Shown here piece after piece: positions 1 through 7,985 of a DNA stretch of 64,000 bases (within the stretch, counting starts at the first letter, position 1; the number at the start of each line of letters is the position of its first letter). The stretch comes from [Enterobacter] lignolyticus SCF1 (GTDB lineage: Bacteria; Pseudomonadota; Gammaproteobacteria; Enterobacterales; Enterobacteriaceae), in assembly GCF_000164865.1 (NCBI RefSeq), contig NC_014618.1:682001-746000 (forward strand), written 5' to 3'. The position numbers and the translations under genes are program-made. The notes beneath the pieces are model-generated. The model searched no databases. It was not told the DNA's origin and saw only the letters and a program-made list of their open reading frames with translations.

Positions 1-795
1 GTCAGCGACGACGTTGATTACAACAGCATTACCCAGGGCGCGCAGGGCGGCGTGGACTGGACGATACCGCTCGCCAACGGCGACAGCCTTACCGCCGGTA
101 TGGCGTTAGGCTGGACCCGCAGCCGGGTTGAGGACAACAGCGGCGGCGAGAACCGCTTTAAGGATACCGTTTACGGCAATTACTACAGCCTCTACGGCGG
201 CTGGCAGCAGGCGCTGCGCGATAGCCGCTGGGGGATGTTTATCGACGGCAGCGTCAGCTACGGCGACATGCGCTACTCGCTGTCGGCACAGAACGTTACC
301 GGGAATACCAGCGGAATGACGGAGGCGCTCAGCGGCTCCACCCGCGGCGACCTGTACGTCGCACAGGCGCGTACCGGGGTGAATATCCTGCTGCCGGCAG
401 AGACGGTGCTGCAGCCGTACGTCACGCTGGGGTGGGATAAAGCCGCTGCGGACGGCTACGCCGATAGCGAAATCGCGTTCAGCGATAGCCACGTCTCCTC
501 ATGGAACAGCAGCGTTGGTGTGCATCTCTCCACCACGGTGGCCTGTCTTGCGAAAAACACGACGCTGACGCCGTGGCTGGATATGCGCTATCAGGGACAG
601 TTTAGCGATAACACCGATATCCGTGCGGCGGATTACCACAATACCGATGGTCATAACCTGTCGCTGGGGATTTTCGGCGCCGGGATCAGCGCCACGATCG
701 CCCACTCGGTAGCGCTTAATACCGGGGTCTATTTCGGGACCGGCGATGTGGACAATAATGCCAGCGTTCAGGCAGGTATCAGCTACCGTTTCTGA
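1..795 (+). CDS. Autotransporter beta-barrel domain (C-terminal part)
   Basis: This is the C-terminal part of a type V (autotransporter) outer-membrane protein. The open frame enters at the window edge with no start, so the passenger and signal peptide lie outside. The visible 264 residues alternate aromatic and polar positions in many short strands separated by Gly/Asn/Asp-rich turns, as expected for the translocator barrel. The chain ends in ISYRF, a C-terminal aromatic residue typical of substrates of the BAM complex. Motifs such as LGWTRSRVED and GWQQAL fit the AIDA/pertactin-type autotransporter barrel. The passenger function cannot be judged. It is transcribed toward, and convergent with, the J-domain gene that follows. 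Confidence 0.85.
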   Translation, partial: VSDDVDYNSITQGAQGGVDWTIPLANGDSLTAGMALGWTRSRVEDNSGGENRFKDTVYGNYYSLYGGWQQALRDSRWGMFIDGSVSYGDMRYSLSAQNVTGNTSGMTEALSGSTRGDLYVAQARTGVNILLPAETVLQPYVTLGWDKAAADGYADSEIAFSDSHVSSWNSSVGVHLSTTVACLAKNTTLTPWLDMRYQGQFSDNTDIRAADYHNTDGHNLSLGIFGAGISATIAHSVALNTGVYFGTGDVDNNASVQAGISYRF

Positions 796-848
796 AGCGA
801 ACACCCGGGTCACGCCGGGTGTTTTCAAAGGGAGACAGCACGATTGCT

Positions 849-2144
849 CTATTTGAAGAGTTTGAGCAGTTCGGAGAGAACGATTACGCAGATAGCGAAA
901 TAAAGTATCGCCCATATGGCTGAAAACCATGCAAAATTCATCCATTCCATCATTTTCCATGGGCTGGATAGAATCCTGCTCATGATAATACCGGGCGCGC
1001 GGATAAGCGGGACGCCTTTCGGCCATGCCGCCCAGAACATAATGCAAAGTACCAGAATAGCGAGCAGCGAGACGAGCGCCATTGCGCCATGTCCGGAGGG
1101 CGGGATGGCGATCACAGCGGCAAAAAAGAGCCCGCCGAAGAACAGCTGAATGACAATGAGCGAAAGCATAAACTCCACAAAAAGGAAGCAGCTCAGCCAT
1201 CGTGGCCTGTTACTTAATCCCATCATGAGAATGTCGCTGAGATACAGGTAAAATACGACGATGACGATAGCCGTTATGCTGACGGCATGATGAACGTCCG
1301 GTAGCTGGAATAACGCGTTGAAGGCCAATCCCCAGAACACTAGCAGAAATATGCCCTGCCAACTGAGCGTCAGGCGTCTCTGGCGCATAAACGTCAGCAT
1401 CGCGGGGTTGAGCCGTTCAGCGATCTCGGGGTAGTAAGACGTAAGATGTTGAGCCTGGGAAACGAGCGCCTGCAGAAGTCCTGGCATCAGGCGAACCCAA
1501 AACGGCACATGATCGCGATCGCTTTTCAGTAGCCGAACCGCCGCTTTCGTTAGCAGCGTACCATGCGTTTCCTCGTTTGACATTTGCTGCCAGGCGCGGT
1601 TAATTTCCGTCTCCCGCAGGCGCTGCTGGATAGTGTGTTGTATCGGCGCGGGAATAATATGGCTGTAATCATATTCGTCAATCCCCCACGTCAGTAGTCC
1701 AGATACTCGTTCAAGAAGCCCTTCCGTGAGCCCTTGCTCTTCAGAGAGCGCTGCAGCCAGATGCTGGTGGAACTGTTGCTGCTGTAGCAAACTCCCCTGC
1801 GATGCGACTTTTGCCCATAGCCGGTTCATCGCCACGATCCCTGACATCTCCGTGTTAACCAACCGATGCGCCAGCGCCTGCATTTCTTCGGCGGTATAGA
1901 ACGTTTTCGCCGTAGGGAGCGTCGCCTCGTCGGCGGAAGTCTGGGGTTGGGGAGGCGTCTCAATCTGTATTGGGGTGGCGCCGCCCCGAGCCTGCTGTTT
2001 GGCCGCATCAAAGGCTTCGCGCAATTGTTGATATCCTGTCGGGTCTCTGTCAGGGCGATGCGTTTTGAGCTGCTGGGCGTAGGCGCGACGGATTTCTGCT
2101 TCATCGCGTGTCGGGGCGATCCCAAGAACTTGCCAGATATTCAC
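849..2144 (-). CDS. J-domain membrane protein, DjlC/DjlB-like
   Basis: A 431-residue protein that probably acts as co-chaperone for the adjacent HscC Hsp70. Residues 1-50 form a J-like domain beginning NIWQVLGIAPTRDEAEIRRA. The usual HPD triad is spread as HRPDRDP, as in E. coli DjlB/DjlC. Hydrophobic stretches in the C-terminal third (about residues 265-305, 320-375 and 405-427) suggest several membrane helices. The start is GTG at 2144, overlapping the hscC stop as GTGA, so the two genes are translationally coupled. In E. coli hscC is likewise flanked by djlB and djlC. This copy is somewhat shorter than those (about 480 residues), so I assign the family and not a specific orthologue. Confidence 0.85.
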   Translation of the reverse strand: MNIWQVLGIAPTRDEAEIRRAYAQQLKTHRPDRDPTGYQQLREAFDAAKQQARGGATPIQIETPPQPQTSADEATLPTAKTFYTAEEMQALAHRLVNTEMSGIVAMNRLWAKVASQGSLLQQQQFHQHLAAALSEEQGLTEGLLERVSGLLTWGIDEYDYSHIIPAPIQHTIQQRLRETEINRAWQQMSNEETHGTLLTKAAVRLLKSDRDHVPFWVRLMPGLLQALVSQAQHLTSYYPEIAERLNPAMLTFMRQRRLTLSWQGIFLLVFWGLAFNALFQLPDVHHAVSITAIVIVVFYLYLSDILMMGLSNRPRWLSCFLFVEFMLSLIVIQLFFGGLFFAAVIAIPPSGHGAMALVSLLAILVLCIMFWAAWPKGVPLIRAPGIIMSRILSSPWKMMEWMNFAWFSAIWAILYFAICVIVLSELLKLFK

Positions 2145-3841
2145 GAGCGTATTTCCTCATCATATGGTCGCAGAAATTGTTCTACGTACCCGCGAATCGT
2201 TGCAATACGACGAACATCCTGACTTTCCAGGGCCTGTTCAAACGCCGTCAGTAGCTCGTCAATCCGCTGGCGTTCTTCGCCGAGCAGATGTTCGTACAGG
2301 CGTGCGCAGCGTGTCAGTAATACCTGGTTCTCCTGACGATCCCGGGGATGCAGCTTCAGGTCAGTTAGCTTTTGCAGACTGGCGGCTATCTGCTCTTCGC
2401 TCATTTGTCCGGGGATTTTTTCGATAACCAGTCGCGATACCGTTGGACTGTTCTTGTAATGGCACTCGACTTCCAGCAGCCCGTCCAGCGTGTAAGTGAA
2501 GCGCACGTCGAGCGCCACTTCACCGGCGGGACGGGGCGGGACCTCAACCTGCATTTCTCCAAGGAACACGTTATCCTGCACCCGGCGTCCCTCTCCCTGG
2601 TAAATTTTCAGCAGTACCGTGGTCTGGTTATCTTCAACCGTGTTAACGGTCTCCATTTTGCTTACCGGCAAGAAGGTATTGCGCTCAATGAGTGGTAGAA
2701 AGAACCCGGGCTCGAGCAGGCCAGCGTGACGTTTAGCCACTTCGACGCCAAGCGAAAAGGGCATGACATCGGTAAGGATAATGTCTTCAACGGCGCTATC
2801 AGCCATCACCATTCCCGCCTGCACGCCCGCTCCCAGCGCTACCGCTTCATCAGGATTCAGGTCATGGCGGGGAAAGCGACCGAAAAGCCGGGCGACGGTC
2901 TGACGTACGAGGGGCATTCGCGTCGCGCCGCCGACCATCAGGATATGGTCGAGGTCATGCAGTGAGAAGCGGGCATCGTGCAACGCCTGTTGAACCGGGC
3001 GCTGTAGCCGCGTCAGCAGCGACTGGCAACAGTCCGCCAGCGCGGCTTCCGTTAGCGTCCAGTGCCATTGGCGACCATCCCACTCAAGGGTGGCTGGCGC
3101 ATTATCTTCGAGGCTGAGCGTCTGCTTCATGGCATCCGCCTTCGCCAGTAATTCAGCCCTAAGCGCTGGCGATGGCGGTTTGAGTTCAGGGTGCTGGCGT
3201 AGCATCCACTGTACGATGGCTTCTGAGAAATCATCCCCACCCAGCTGCACGTCGCCACTGCTGGCACGCACCTCAACCACGCCTTCAAACATATCGATTA
3301 TGGACACGTCGAAGGTGCCGCCGCCGAGGTCAAAGGTAAGATATTTTTGTTCGCGGTTGTCCAGCAAACCGAAAGCGAGGGAGGCGGCAGTTGGCTCATT
3401 GAGCAGGCGCGCGACCTCTAATCCGGCAAGACGGGCCGCATTTTTGACGGCACGCCGTTGCACGTCATTAAAATAGGCCGGGACAGTAATTACCGCTCTG
3501 GTCAGCGGTTGTCCAAGCCAGGCTTCTGCATCCTGTTTTAGCTGACGCAGCAGTAGCGCAGATAACTCTTCAGCGCGGAACTGGCGTGTCCCGAGCGAAA
3601 GGGTAGCATCGGTTCCCATATACCGTTTAAAGCTTGCCTGCGTCAGCTGCGGAAAGCGCTGCAGGCGGTCACGCGCCGGACGGCCGATCAAAATATTGCC
3701 CTGTTCATCAAGACCAATGACTGACGGGGTGAGCACCTCTCCCCACTGGTTTGGGATCAGAACCGATTTACCGTTCTGCCAGAGACTTACCGCGCTGTTG
3801 GTTGTCCCGAGGTCAATCCCCATGACCTGCATGGTTGTCAT
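2141..3841 (-). CDS. hscC: Hsp70 family chaperone HscC
   Basis: A DnaK-type ATP-dependent chaperone of 566 residues. The N-terminal actin-like ATPase shows the phosphate-1 motif GIDLGTTNSAVSLW (about residues 8-21), then VPAYFNDVQRRAV, LLNEPTAASLAFG, FDLGGGTFDVSI and the adenosine loop VGGATRMPLV. A substrate-binding beta domain follows (PFSLGVEVAKR, ERNTFLPVSK, YQGEGRRVQDN). The helical lid is short and lacks the EEVD-type tail of DnaK, as in HscC (556 residues in E. coli). It is the first gene of a two-gene operon with the J-domain protein that overlaps its stop. In E. coli HscC is known as a specialised Hsp70 that works with DjlB/DjlC. Confidence 0.92.
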   Translation of the reverse strand: MTTMQVMGIDLGTTNSAVSLWQNGKSVLIPNQWGEVLTPSVIGLDEQGNILIGRPARDRLQRFPQLTQASFKRYMGTDATLSLGTRQFRAEELSALLLRQLKQDAEAWLGQPLTRAVITVPAYFNDVQRRAVKNAARLAGLEVARLLNEPTAASLAFGLLDNREQKYLTFDLGGGTFDVSIIDMFEGVVEVRASSGDVQLGGDDFSEAIVQWMLRQHPELKPPSPALRAELLAKADAMKQTLSLEDNAPATLEWDGRQWHWTLTEAALADCCQSLLTRLQRPVQQALHDARFSLHDLDHILMVGGATRMPLVRQTVARLFGRFPRHDLNPDEAVALGAGVQAGMVMADSAVEDIILTDVMPFSLGVEVAKRHAGLLEPGFFLPLIERNTFLPVSKMETVNTVEDNQTTVLLKIYQGEGRRVQDNVFLGEMQVEVPPRPAGEVALDVRFTYTLDGLLEVECHYKNSPTVSRLVIEKIPGQMSEEQIAASLQKLTDLKLHPRDRQENQVLLTRCARLYEHLLGEERQRIDELLTAFEQALESQDVRRIATIRGYVEQFLRPYDEEIRS

Positions 3842-4073
3842 TATTATTCCTTAGATCGCGAAGTCAGATAATAAATGCCCCGCCCGAGCGTGTCGCAGGG
3901 GGTAGGGCTGATTTATGCGCCTGTTTCTCTTGTCAGACGACTCACTGCTAATCAGAGGATGATAATATCAGATTGACCACAAAGACTTTCTGGAGATAAA
4001 CGGCGTTAATTGGGCGTAATCTGCGATGGAGTATGTAAGGTCTCCATATGCGTCAGCGCAGCACTGCATATTT

Positions 4074-5168
4074 TCAGAAGCTATAGCCCATCTTCAGATA
4101 GATACCCGAGTTGTTGTCTTTGCCCATCGCGTATTCGAGGTTGGCGACGATACCCGCTTCCGGTTTAAGCACATACTGGATACCGGCGCCCCAGGCGGGA
4201 TAGACGTTTTCGCGATCGCCGCATGACAGCTTTTCGCCGTTGACCGAGTCCCCGTACAGGCAGGCGACGCCGACAAACAGGGTCGCCGTCCAGCGTTCCG
4301 CCAGCTGGTAGCGCTCCTCGACTTCTACTGACGACATATGCTGCGCCAGGTATTCGCCGGGCGTATAGCCGCGAAGATAAACCGGAGAATAGGCGCCAAC
4401 CGGCGCGCCGCTGGAGAACTGGTGACGGCTGCGTACCGCCAGCACATTGCCCTCGCCGTGCTGCCAGTAGCCGCGGTAGTCGACGCGGTAAATATCGAAA
4501 TCCTGCTGTCCGCCCCAGGCGTCCAGATAGGCCATGTTGTTCAGGTTGAGGTACCAGCCTTTGGTTGCCTTGAAGTCGCTGTCGCGGGAGTCATGCATCA
4601 CTACCGCGCCGACGCCGCCGGATTTGTAGCCCACCAGCCCCATCTCATCAAGGATATCGCTGGTTGCCGGGTCCTGCCCCTGGAGCTCATAGTTGGAAGA
4701 CGCCGCCTGCGCGCCGATAAACCAGTCGCCCTCCACGCGGTAGAGGTAGCGAAAGAAGGCGAAGCTGTAGTTATCGTTTGTCGCCAGCGACTGGCCGGAG
4801 CCGAGGTAGTTTTCGTAATCGTTATTGATATTCCCCACCATCGCGCCGCCCAGGATCCGGTGGCGATCCTCGCCGAAGGATGTTTTCGCAAAGACGTTGG
4901 CGATAAGCGATTCCGAGGTGGTGTATTTGGCCGAAACGCCAAACATCGAAGGGCGCGATTTTTCGTCAAAGCGGTGCATATACCCCACCATCAGCCCTCC
5001 CGCGGTGTCCAGCTTCGGGCTGGAGCTTAATAAGGGAACGAACAGCCAGGGCGAGGGGGCCTTCTTTTCTTCGCCGTTGTTGGTTTCCGTCCCGGCTGCG
5101 GCCGGAAGCGGCATAGCAATAAAGGTGAGCGCCATGGCCAGGCTGAGCGCGAGAATCATAATGGACAT
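4074..5168 (-). CDS. Omp85/D15-type outer-membrane beta-barrel protein
   Basis: A 364-residue predicted outer-membrane barrel. From the ATG at 5168 the product begins with a signal peptide (MSIMILALSLAMALTFIAMP ending in AAAG). A Glu/Asn-rich linker follows, then amphipathic strands up to a C-terminal Phe (KMGYSF). Pieces such as GWYLNLNNMAYL, VLAVRSRHQFSSGAPVGAYS and LRGYTPGEYLAQH resemble the surface-antigen (D15/BamA C-terminal) family, but there are no POTRA domains, so it is not BamA or TamA. The frame could be opened further upstream to 5357, but that stretch is not signal-like and holds a separate small ORF in another frame. Function is unknown. It may form an operon with that small ORF. 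Confidence 0.75.
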   Translation of the reverse strand: MSIMILALSLAMALTFIAMPLPAAAGTETNNGEEKKAPSPWLFVPLLSSSPKLDTAGGLMVGYMHRFDEKSRPSMFGVSAKYTTSESLIANVFAKTSFGEDRHRILGGAMVGNINNDYENYLGSGQSLATNDNYSFAFFRYLYRVEGDWFIGAQAASSNYELQGQDPATSDILDEMGLVGYKSGGVGAVVMHDSRDSDFKATKGWYLNLNNMAYLDAWGGQQDFDIYRVDYRGYWQHGEGNVLAVRSRHQFSSGAPVGAYSPVYLRGYTPGEYLAQHMSSVEVEERYQLAERWTATLFVGVACLYGDSVNGEKLSCGDRENVYPAWGAGIQYVLKPEAGIVANLEYAMGKDNNSGIYLKMGYSF

Positions 5169-5203
5169 CGAAAGCAGAGGCTCCGCAGAAAATGAACGAG
5201 AGG

Positions 5204-5326
5204 TTATTGGTCGCGTCGCATGTCGCGCCGGATGGTATACAGTACCGCTAACCCGGCAACAGAGGTGACGAGCAGGGTGATAAATATCGTGTCGGCAATC
5301 AGCCAGTAAGCCTCGGTGTTGAACAT
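5204..5326 (-). CDS. Small single-span membrane protein (40 aa)
   Basis: A 40-residue ORF, MFNTEAYWLIADTIFITLLV... ending RRDMRRDQ. It has an acidic/polar N-terminus, one hydrophobic span of about 22 residues (roughly 8-31) and a positively charged C-terminal tail, a typical small inner-membrane protein with the tail in the cytoplasm. The ATG at 5326 is preceded by GGGACC about 8 bases upstream. Its stop lies 36 bases before the ATG of the Omp85-type gene, so the two could be co-transcribed. I do not recognise a named family. Short length makes chance occurrence possible, but the span and the charge distribution support a real gene. Confidence 0.5.
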   Translation of the reverse strand: MFNTEAYWLIADTIFITLLVTSVAGLAVLYTIRRDMRRDQ

Positions 5327-5454
5327 GCTCAGGTCCCATAACAAGAAACCCGCGCATTCTGCATGGGTTTATCCGCGAGTTCTTGCGCTTTGGGTGCTAA
5401 TGGGCAATGAAATGTTTAGCTATTCTTTTTGATTATTTGTGCAGGCGCAGGGCG

Positions 5455-5784
5455 CTACATACCGGAGAAGAGGTTCATGATGAGGCTGCCGGAGATTATC
5501 AGCATCATGGCGAAGACGGCGGGAAGGTCCGGCTTCTGCTTGTAGAGGATCATGGCACACACCGTCACGCCGACGATGCCAAAACCGCACCACAGCGAGT
5601 AGGCTATGCCTACCGGAATGGTGCTCATCGCGCGGGTCAGCGCGAAGTAGCACAGCCCATAGGCGCAGACGACCAGCGCCGACGGCGCCGGTCGGCGAAA
5701 CCCGCGGGTCTTTTTAATCATCGACGTGCCGACAATTTCGGCGCTGACCGACAGCGCCAGCCATAAAAATCCGGGATTACTCAT
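5455..5784 (-). CDS. SMR family multidrug exporter subunit (second of pair)
   Basis: A 109-residue small multidrug resistance protein with four membrane helices. The family-defining membrane Glu is in ALSVSAEIVGTSMIKKTRG (helix 1). The helix 3 signature IPVGIAYSLWCGFGI is close to the EmrE-type IAYAIWSGVGI. Helix 4 ends SGSLIMNLFSGM. The start is taken as ATG 5784, with GAGGAG upstream. A GTG four codons earlier is too close to that site. The gene overlaps the end of the preceding SMR gene by 8 bases, so the two subunits probably form an obligate heterodimer of the paired-SMR kind (compare MdtJI, EbrAB, YkkCD). The substrate is unknown. Confidence 0.85.
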   Translation of the reverse strand: MSNPGFLWLALSVSAEIVGTSMIKKTRGFRRPAPSALVVCAYGLCYFALTRAMSTIPVGIAYSLWCGFGIVGVTVCAMILYKQKPDLPAVFAMMLIISGSLIMNLFSGM

Positions 5785-6151
5785 GCGCTTTGTCACGCTC
5801 CTCGCGGCCCATTCGGGAAAACAGGTTCATGATGACGATCCCGCAGGCGATAACCACCATACCGACAATGGCGGCGGTATCCGGACGCTGGCCGTAAAAC
5901 AGCATCCCCAGGGTTGAGACCACCAGGATGCCGGCGCCGGACCAGGTTGCGTACGCCAGGCCGACGGGGATCGTTTTAACCGCCCGGGAGAGCGCGTAGT
6001 AGCAGAGACAGTACAGCAGCACCAGCAGCCCCGGCAGCACGATTCTGGTCATGCCTTCGCTGGCGCTCACCATTTTAAGGGCCGAGGTGGCGGAGGTTTC
6101 AGCAAGGATAACCAGCAGCATCCATAGCCAGCATTTTGTTTTGGACGACAA
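5777..6151 (-). CDS. SMR family multidrug exporter subunit (first of pair)
   Basis: A 124-residue small multidrug resistance protein and the first gene of the pair. Helix 1 carries the conserved Glu in LLVILAETSATSALKMVSAS. Helix 3 has IPVGLAYATWSGAGIL and helix 4 VVIACGIVIMNLF. It is longer than its partner because of a charged tail (SRMGREERDKAHE), a feature often seen in one member of asymmetric SMR pairs that fixes opposite membrane orientations. It acts as a proton-coupled exporter of cationic compounds in the family. Nothing here identifies the substrate. It lies downstream of, and on the same strand as, an SDR gene, with a gap of about 95 bases. Confidence 0.85.
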   Translation of the reverse strand: MSSKTKCWLWMLLVILAETSATSALKMVSASEGMTRIVLPGLLVLLYCLCYYALSRAVKTIPVGLAYATWSGAGILVVSTLGMLFYGQRPDTAAIVGMVVIACGIVIMNLFSRMGREERDKAHE

Positions 6152-6247
6152 GGGGTAAACTCCGGTTAGCGGTCAGGGCGGTATTGCGCAGCATTAGCGG
6201 CGCGATTATGCACGAGGTTTGTGACAACCAGATAACGGCGGGGCGCA

Positions 6248-7045
6248 TCAACCGGTGGTTGCGCCTGCCGTCATGTTGACCACCGTCGCCGTCATGGCGC
6301 TGGCGCTGTCCGACGCCAGAAACGTCATGACGTCGGCTACCTGCGCAAGCGTCGGCAGGCGTTTTAGCAGAGTGCTGTGCGCGGCGCCGTCGACCCATTC
6401 CTCCACCGTGATGCCCATCGCCTGCGCCTTCGGCGCGAAGACCTCAGCGGTGTAAGAACCTGCCTGCACCGCGCCGACAATGGCGTGCGAGCGGACGCAA
6501 ACAACGCGGATATTGTCGGGAGCCAGTTCGCTGGCGAGCGCCATTGAGAACGCTTCGATACCCGCGCAGCCGACGATGTGCCCGGAATGACCCGGCACCG
6601 CCATGGGGCCCGCAGGCGCCACCACCGTGATGAGCGCTCCGGCACGTTTCCCCCCCATATGGGGCGCGACGGCTTTGGCGATGTTGAAGTAGGCGGACAG
6701 AAACGGGGTGATGCCCTGCATGAACTCCGTCAGGGTGAGCTCTGCGAGGGTTTTCCCCTGATCGTGCGCAAAGCCGGTCGCATTGACCACGATATCGATA
6801 CCGCCGATCCTGCGGGCCAGCAGCGCCGTCTGCTGCAGCATGGCCTGTTCATCGAGAACGTCGATGATGCCGATGTCGGCCCTGCCGCCCGCCGTGCGGA
6901 TGCTGTCCGCCACCCGCTCCAGCCGGTCCTGACGGCGGGCAATGAGACACACCTGCGCCCCTTCGCGCGCCATCGCCTGCGCCACCGCGCTGCCAATAGC
7001 GCCGCTTGCGCCGAAAATGACGGCGACTTTGCCTGCGAGCAACAT
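6248..7045 (-). CDS. SDR-fold protein with degenerate active site
   Basis: A 265-residue short-chain dehydrogenase/reductase fold. The start at 7045 gives MLLAGKVAVIFGASGAIGSA, a Rossmann glycine motif at residues 10-18, followed by ARRQDRLERV and NATGF (the NNAG position). The catalytic segment is unusual. By alignment to the conserved ALASELAP helix, the YxxxK motif falls on HIVGC, so both Tyr and Lys are missing, and the upstream Ser region reads VVAPAGPMAV. NAD(P) binding may be kept while classical reductase chemistry is unlikely. It could be a non-canonical enzyme or a binding protein. It is on the same strand as the SMR pair downstream. Confidence 0.8.
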   Translation of the reverse strand: MLLAGKVAVIFGASGAIGSAVAQAMAREGAQVCLIARRQDRLERVADSIRTAGGRADIGIIDVLDEQAMLQQTALLARRIGGIDIVVNATGFAHDQGKTLAELTLTEFMQGITPFLSAYFNIAKAVAPHMGGKRAGALITVVAPAGPMAVPGHSGHIVGCAGIEAFSMALASELAPDNIRVVCVRSHAIVGAVQAGSYTAEVFAPKAQAMGITVEEWVDGAAHSTLLKRLPTLAQVADVMTFLASDSASAMTATVVNMTAGATTG

Positions 7046-7233
7046 AGCCTGTCTCCTGTCTGCCAGAACCCAGCAAAAGTATGGGTGATAACACGGGTGA
7101 TGCAAGCGAAGCGGGGTGATGGCGTCCGGCCAGACATTTTACCGCGAGAATGAGAGGTAAGAGACATTTTCCAGCCCGGCGGCGTGATACCTGTAAAGGT
7201 GAACCACCCGCGACAACACGGAGAGTTAAAACG

Positions 7234-7443
7234 ATGTCAGATTCTCACACGCTACCAAAATTCGACAGCAGCACCTCATTTACCGGGCTGGATTTTCTCG
7301 CCCGCAGCCTGATCAGAATGGAGCAAAACGGCACGCGCCTCGAACCCGGTGATATGGCCGGTAACATGACCGACGAGCAAAGAGAGATTTTTATGGCGCG
7401 GGTGGCGTTTCATCGGGATTGCCTGAGCCATAAAAACAGGTAG
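7234..7443 (+). CDS. Small soluble hypothetical protein (69 aa)
   Basis: A 69-residue protein beginning MSDSHTLPKFDSSTSFTGLD and ending CLSHKNR. The ATG at 7234 follows GGAG at 7220-7223. The frame is open further upstream, but that part has no translation signal. It is acidic in the middle with two amphipathic helices (LDFLARSLIRMEQNG and TDEQREIFMARVAFHRDCL), no signal peptide and no membrane span. It is divergent from the SDR gene. I do not recognise a named family, and no function is proposed. Confidence 0.65.
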   Translation: MSDSHTLPKFDSSTSFTGLDFLARSLIRMEQNGTRLEPGDMAGNMTDEQREIFMARVAFHRDCLSHKNR

Positions 7444-7614
7444 CGGCTCCGGGGCGCTTTTCACCCACGATACGGCTCGTTAGCGGTATTCTTCATTCAT
7501 AGCTCACATTTGATCAATTAAATAGGGATTGAATGGATAAACCTTTTGATACCGAAGCAAAATGTAGTCCATATTATAGCCTTGTACATCTCATGGATAT
7601 TTTAAGGAAAGAAT

Positions 7615-7914
7615 ATGTCAGCGGTAATTGATAAAGCACTGGATTTTATTAATGGGATGAACACATCATCTTCAGCGCCACACTCAATGGATGAAAGCAC
7701 GGCTAAGGGCATTTTCAAGTACCTTAATGAGTTAGGCGCTCCGGCCAGCGCGGCTGATGTCTTTGCCCGAGGCGATCAAGAAGGCTGGAACCCTGGGTTT
7801 ACTAAAACATTAGCGGGATGGGCGGAACGAATTGAGTCCGGTGAGCGTCTGGTTATTAAGAATCCTGAATACTTTTCATCTTACATGAAGGAAGAGCTGC
7901 GCGCCCTGGTATGA
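7615..7914 (+). CDS. yoaC: YoaC-like DUF1889 family protein
   Basis: A 99-residue cytoplasmic protein recognised as YoaC/DUF1889 by its full-length pattern: SAVIDKALDFI at the start, ESTAKGIFKYL in the middle, then DQEGWNPGFT and NPEYFSSYMKEELRALV at the end. No function is established for the family. The ATG at 7615 is preceded by AAGGAAAG at a good distance. A hairpin-like stretch follows the gene (7944-7973) and then the IS256-type remnant. In E. coli yoaC lies elsewhere, so the neighbourhood is rearranged. Confidence 0.85.
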   Translation: MSAVIDKALDFINGMNTSSSAPHSMDESTAKGIFKYLNELGAPASAADVFARGDQEGWNPGFTKTLAGWAERIESGERLVIKNPEYFSSYMKEELRALV

Positions 7915-7985
7915 GGGGCCACTCTTTAAGAACTTCATTTAGCCAGGTGCTCTCACCTTCGATGTGAGGGCGCCGATATCCTCGG

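Noticed and set aside
5169..5357. An N-terminal extension of the Omp85-type barrel gene
   Set aside because: The extension is not signal-like, is rich in His/Cys/Arg, and overlaps a better small ORF in another frame. The ATG at 5168 starts a clean signal peptide.
7533..7631. A 32-residue ORF overlapping the yoaC start
   Set aside because: It has a weak GGGA-type site and no recognisable features, and it overlaps yoaC by 17 bases. It could be a leader peptide but cannot be supported.
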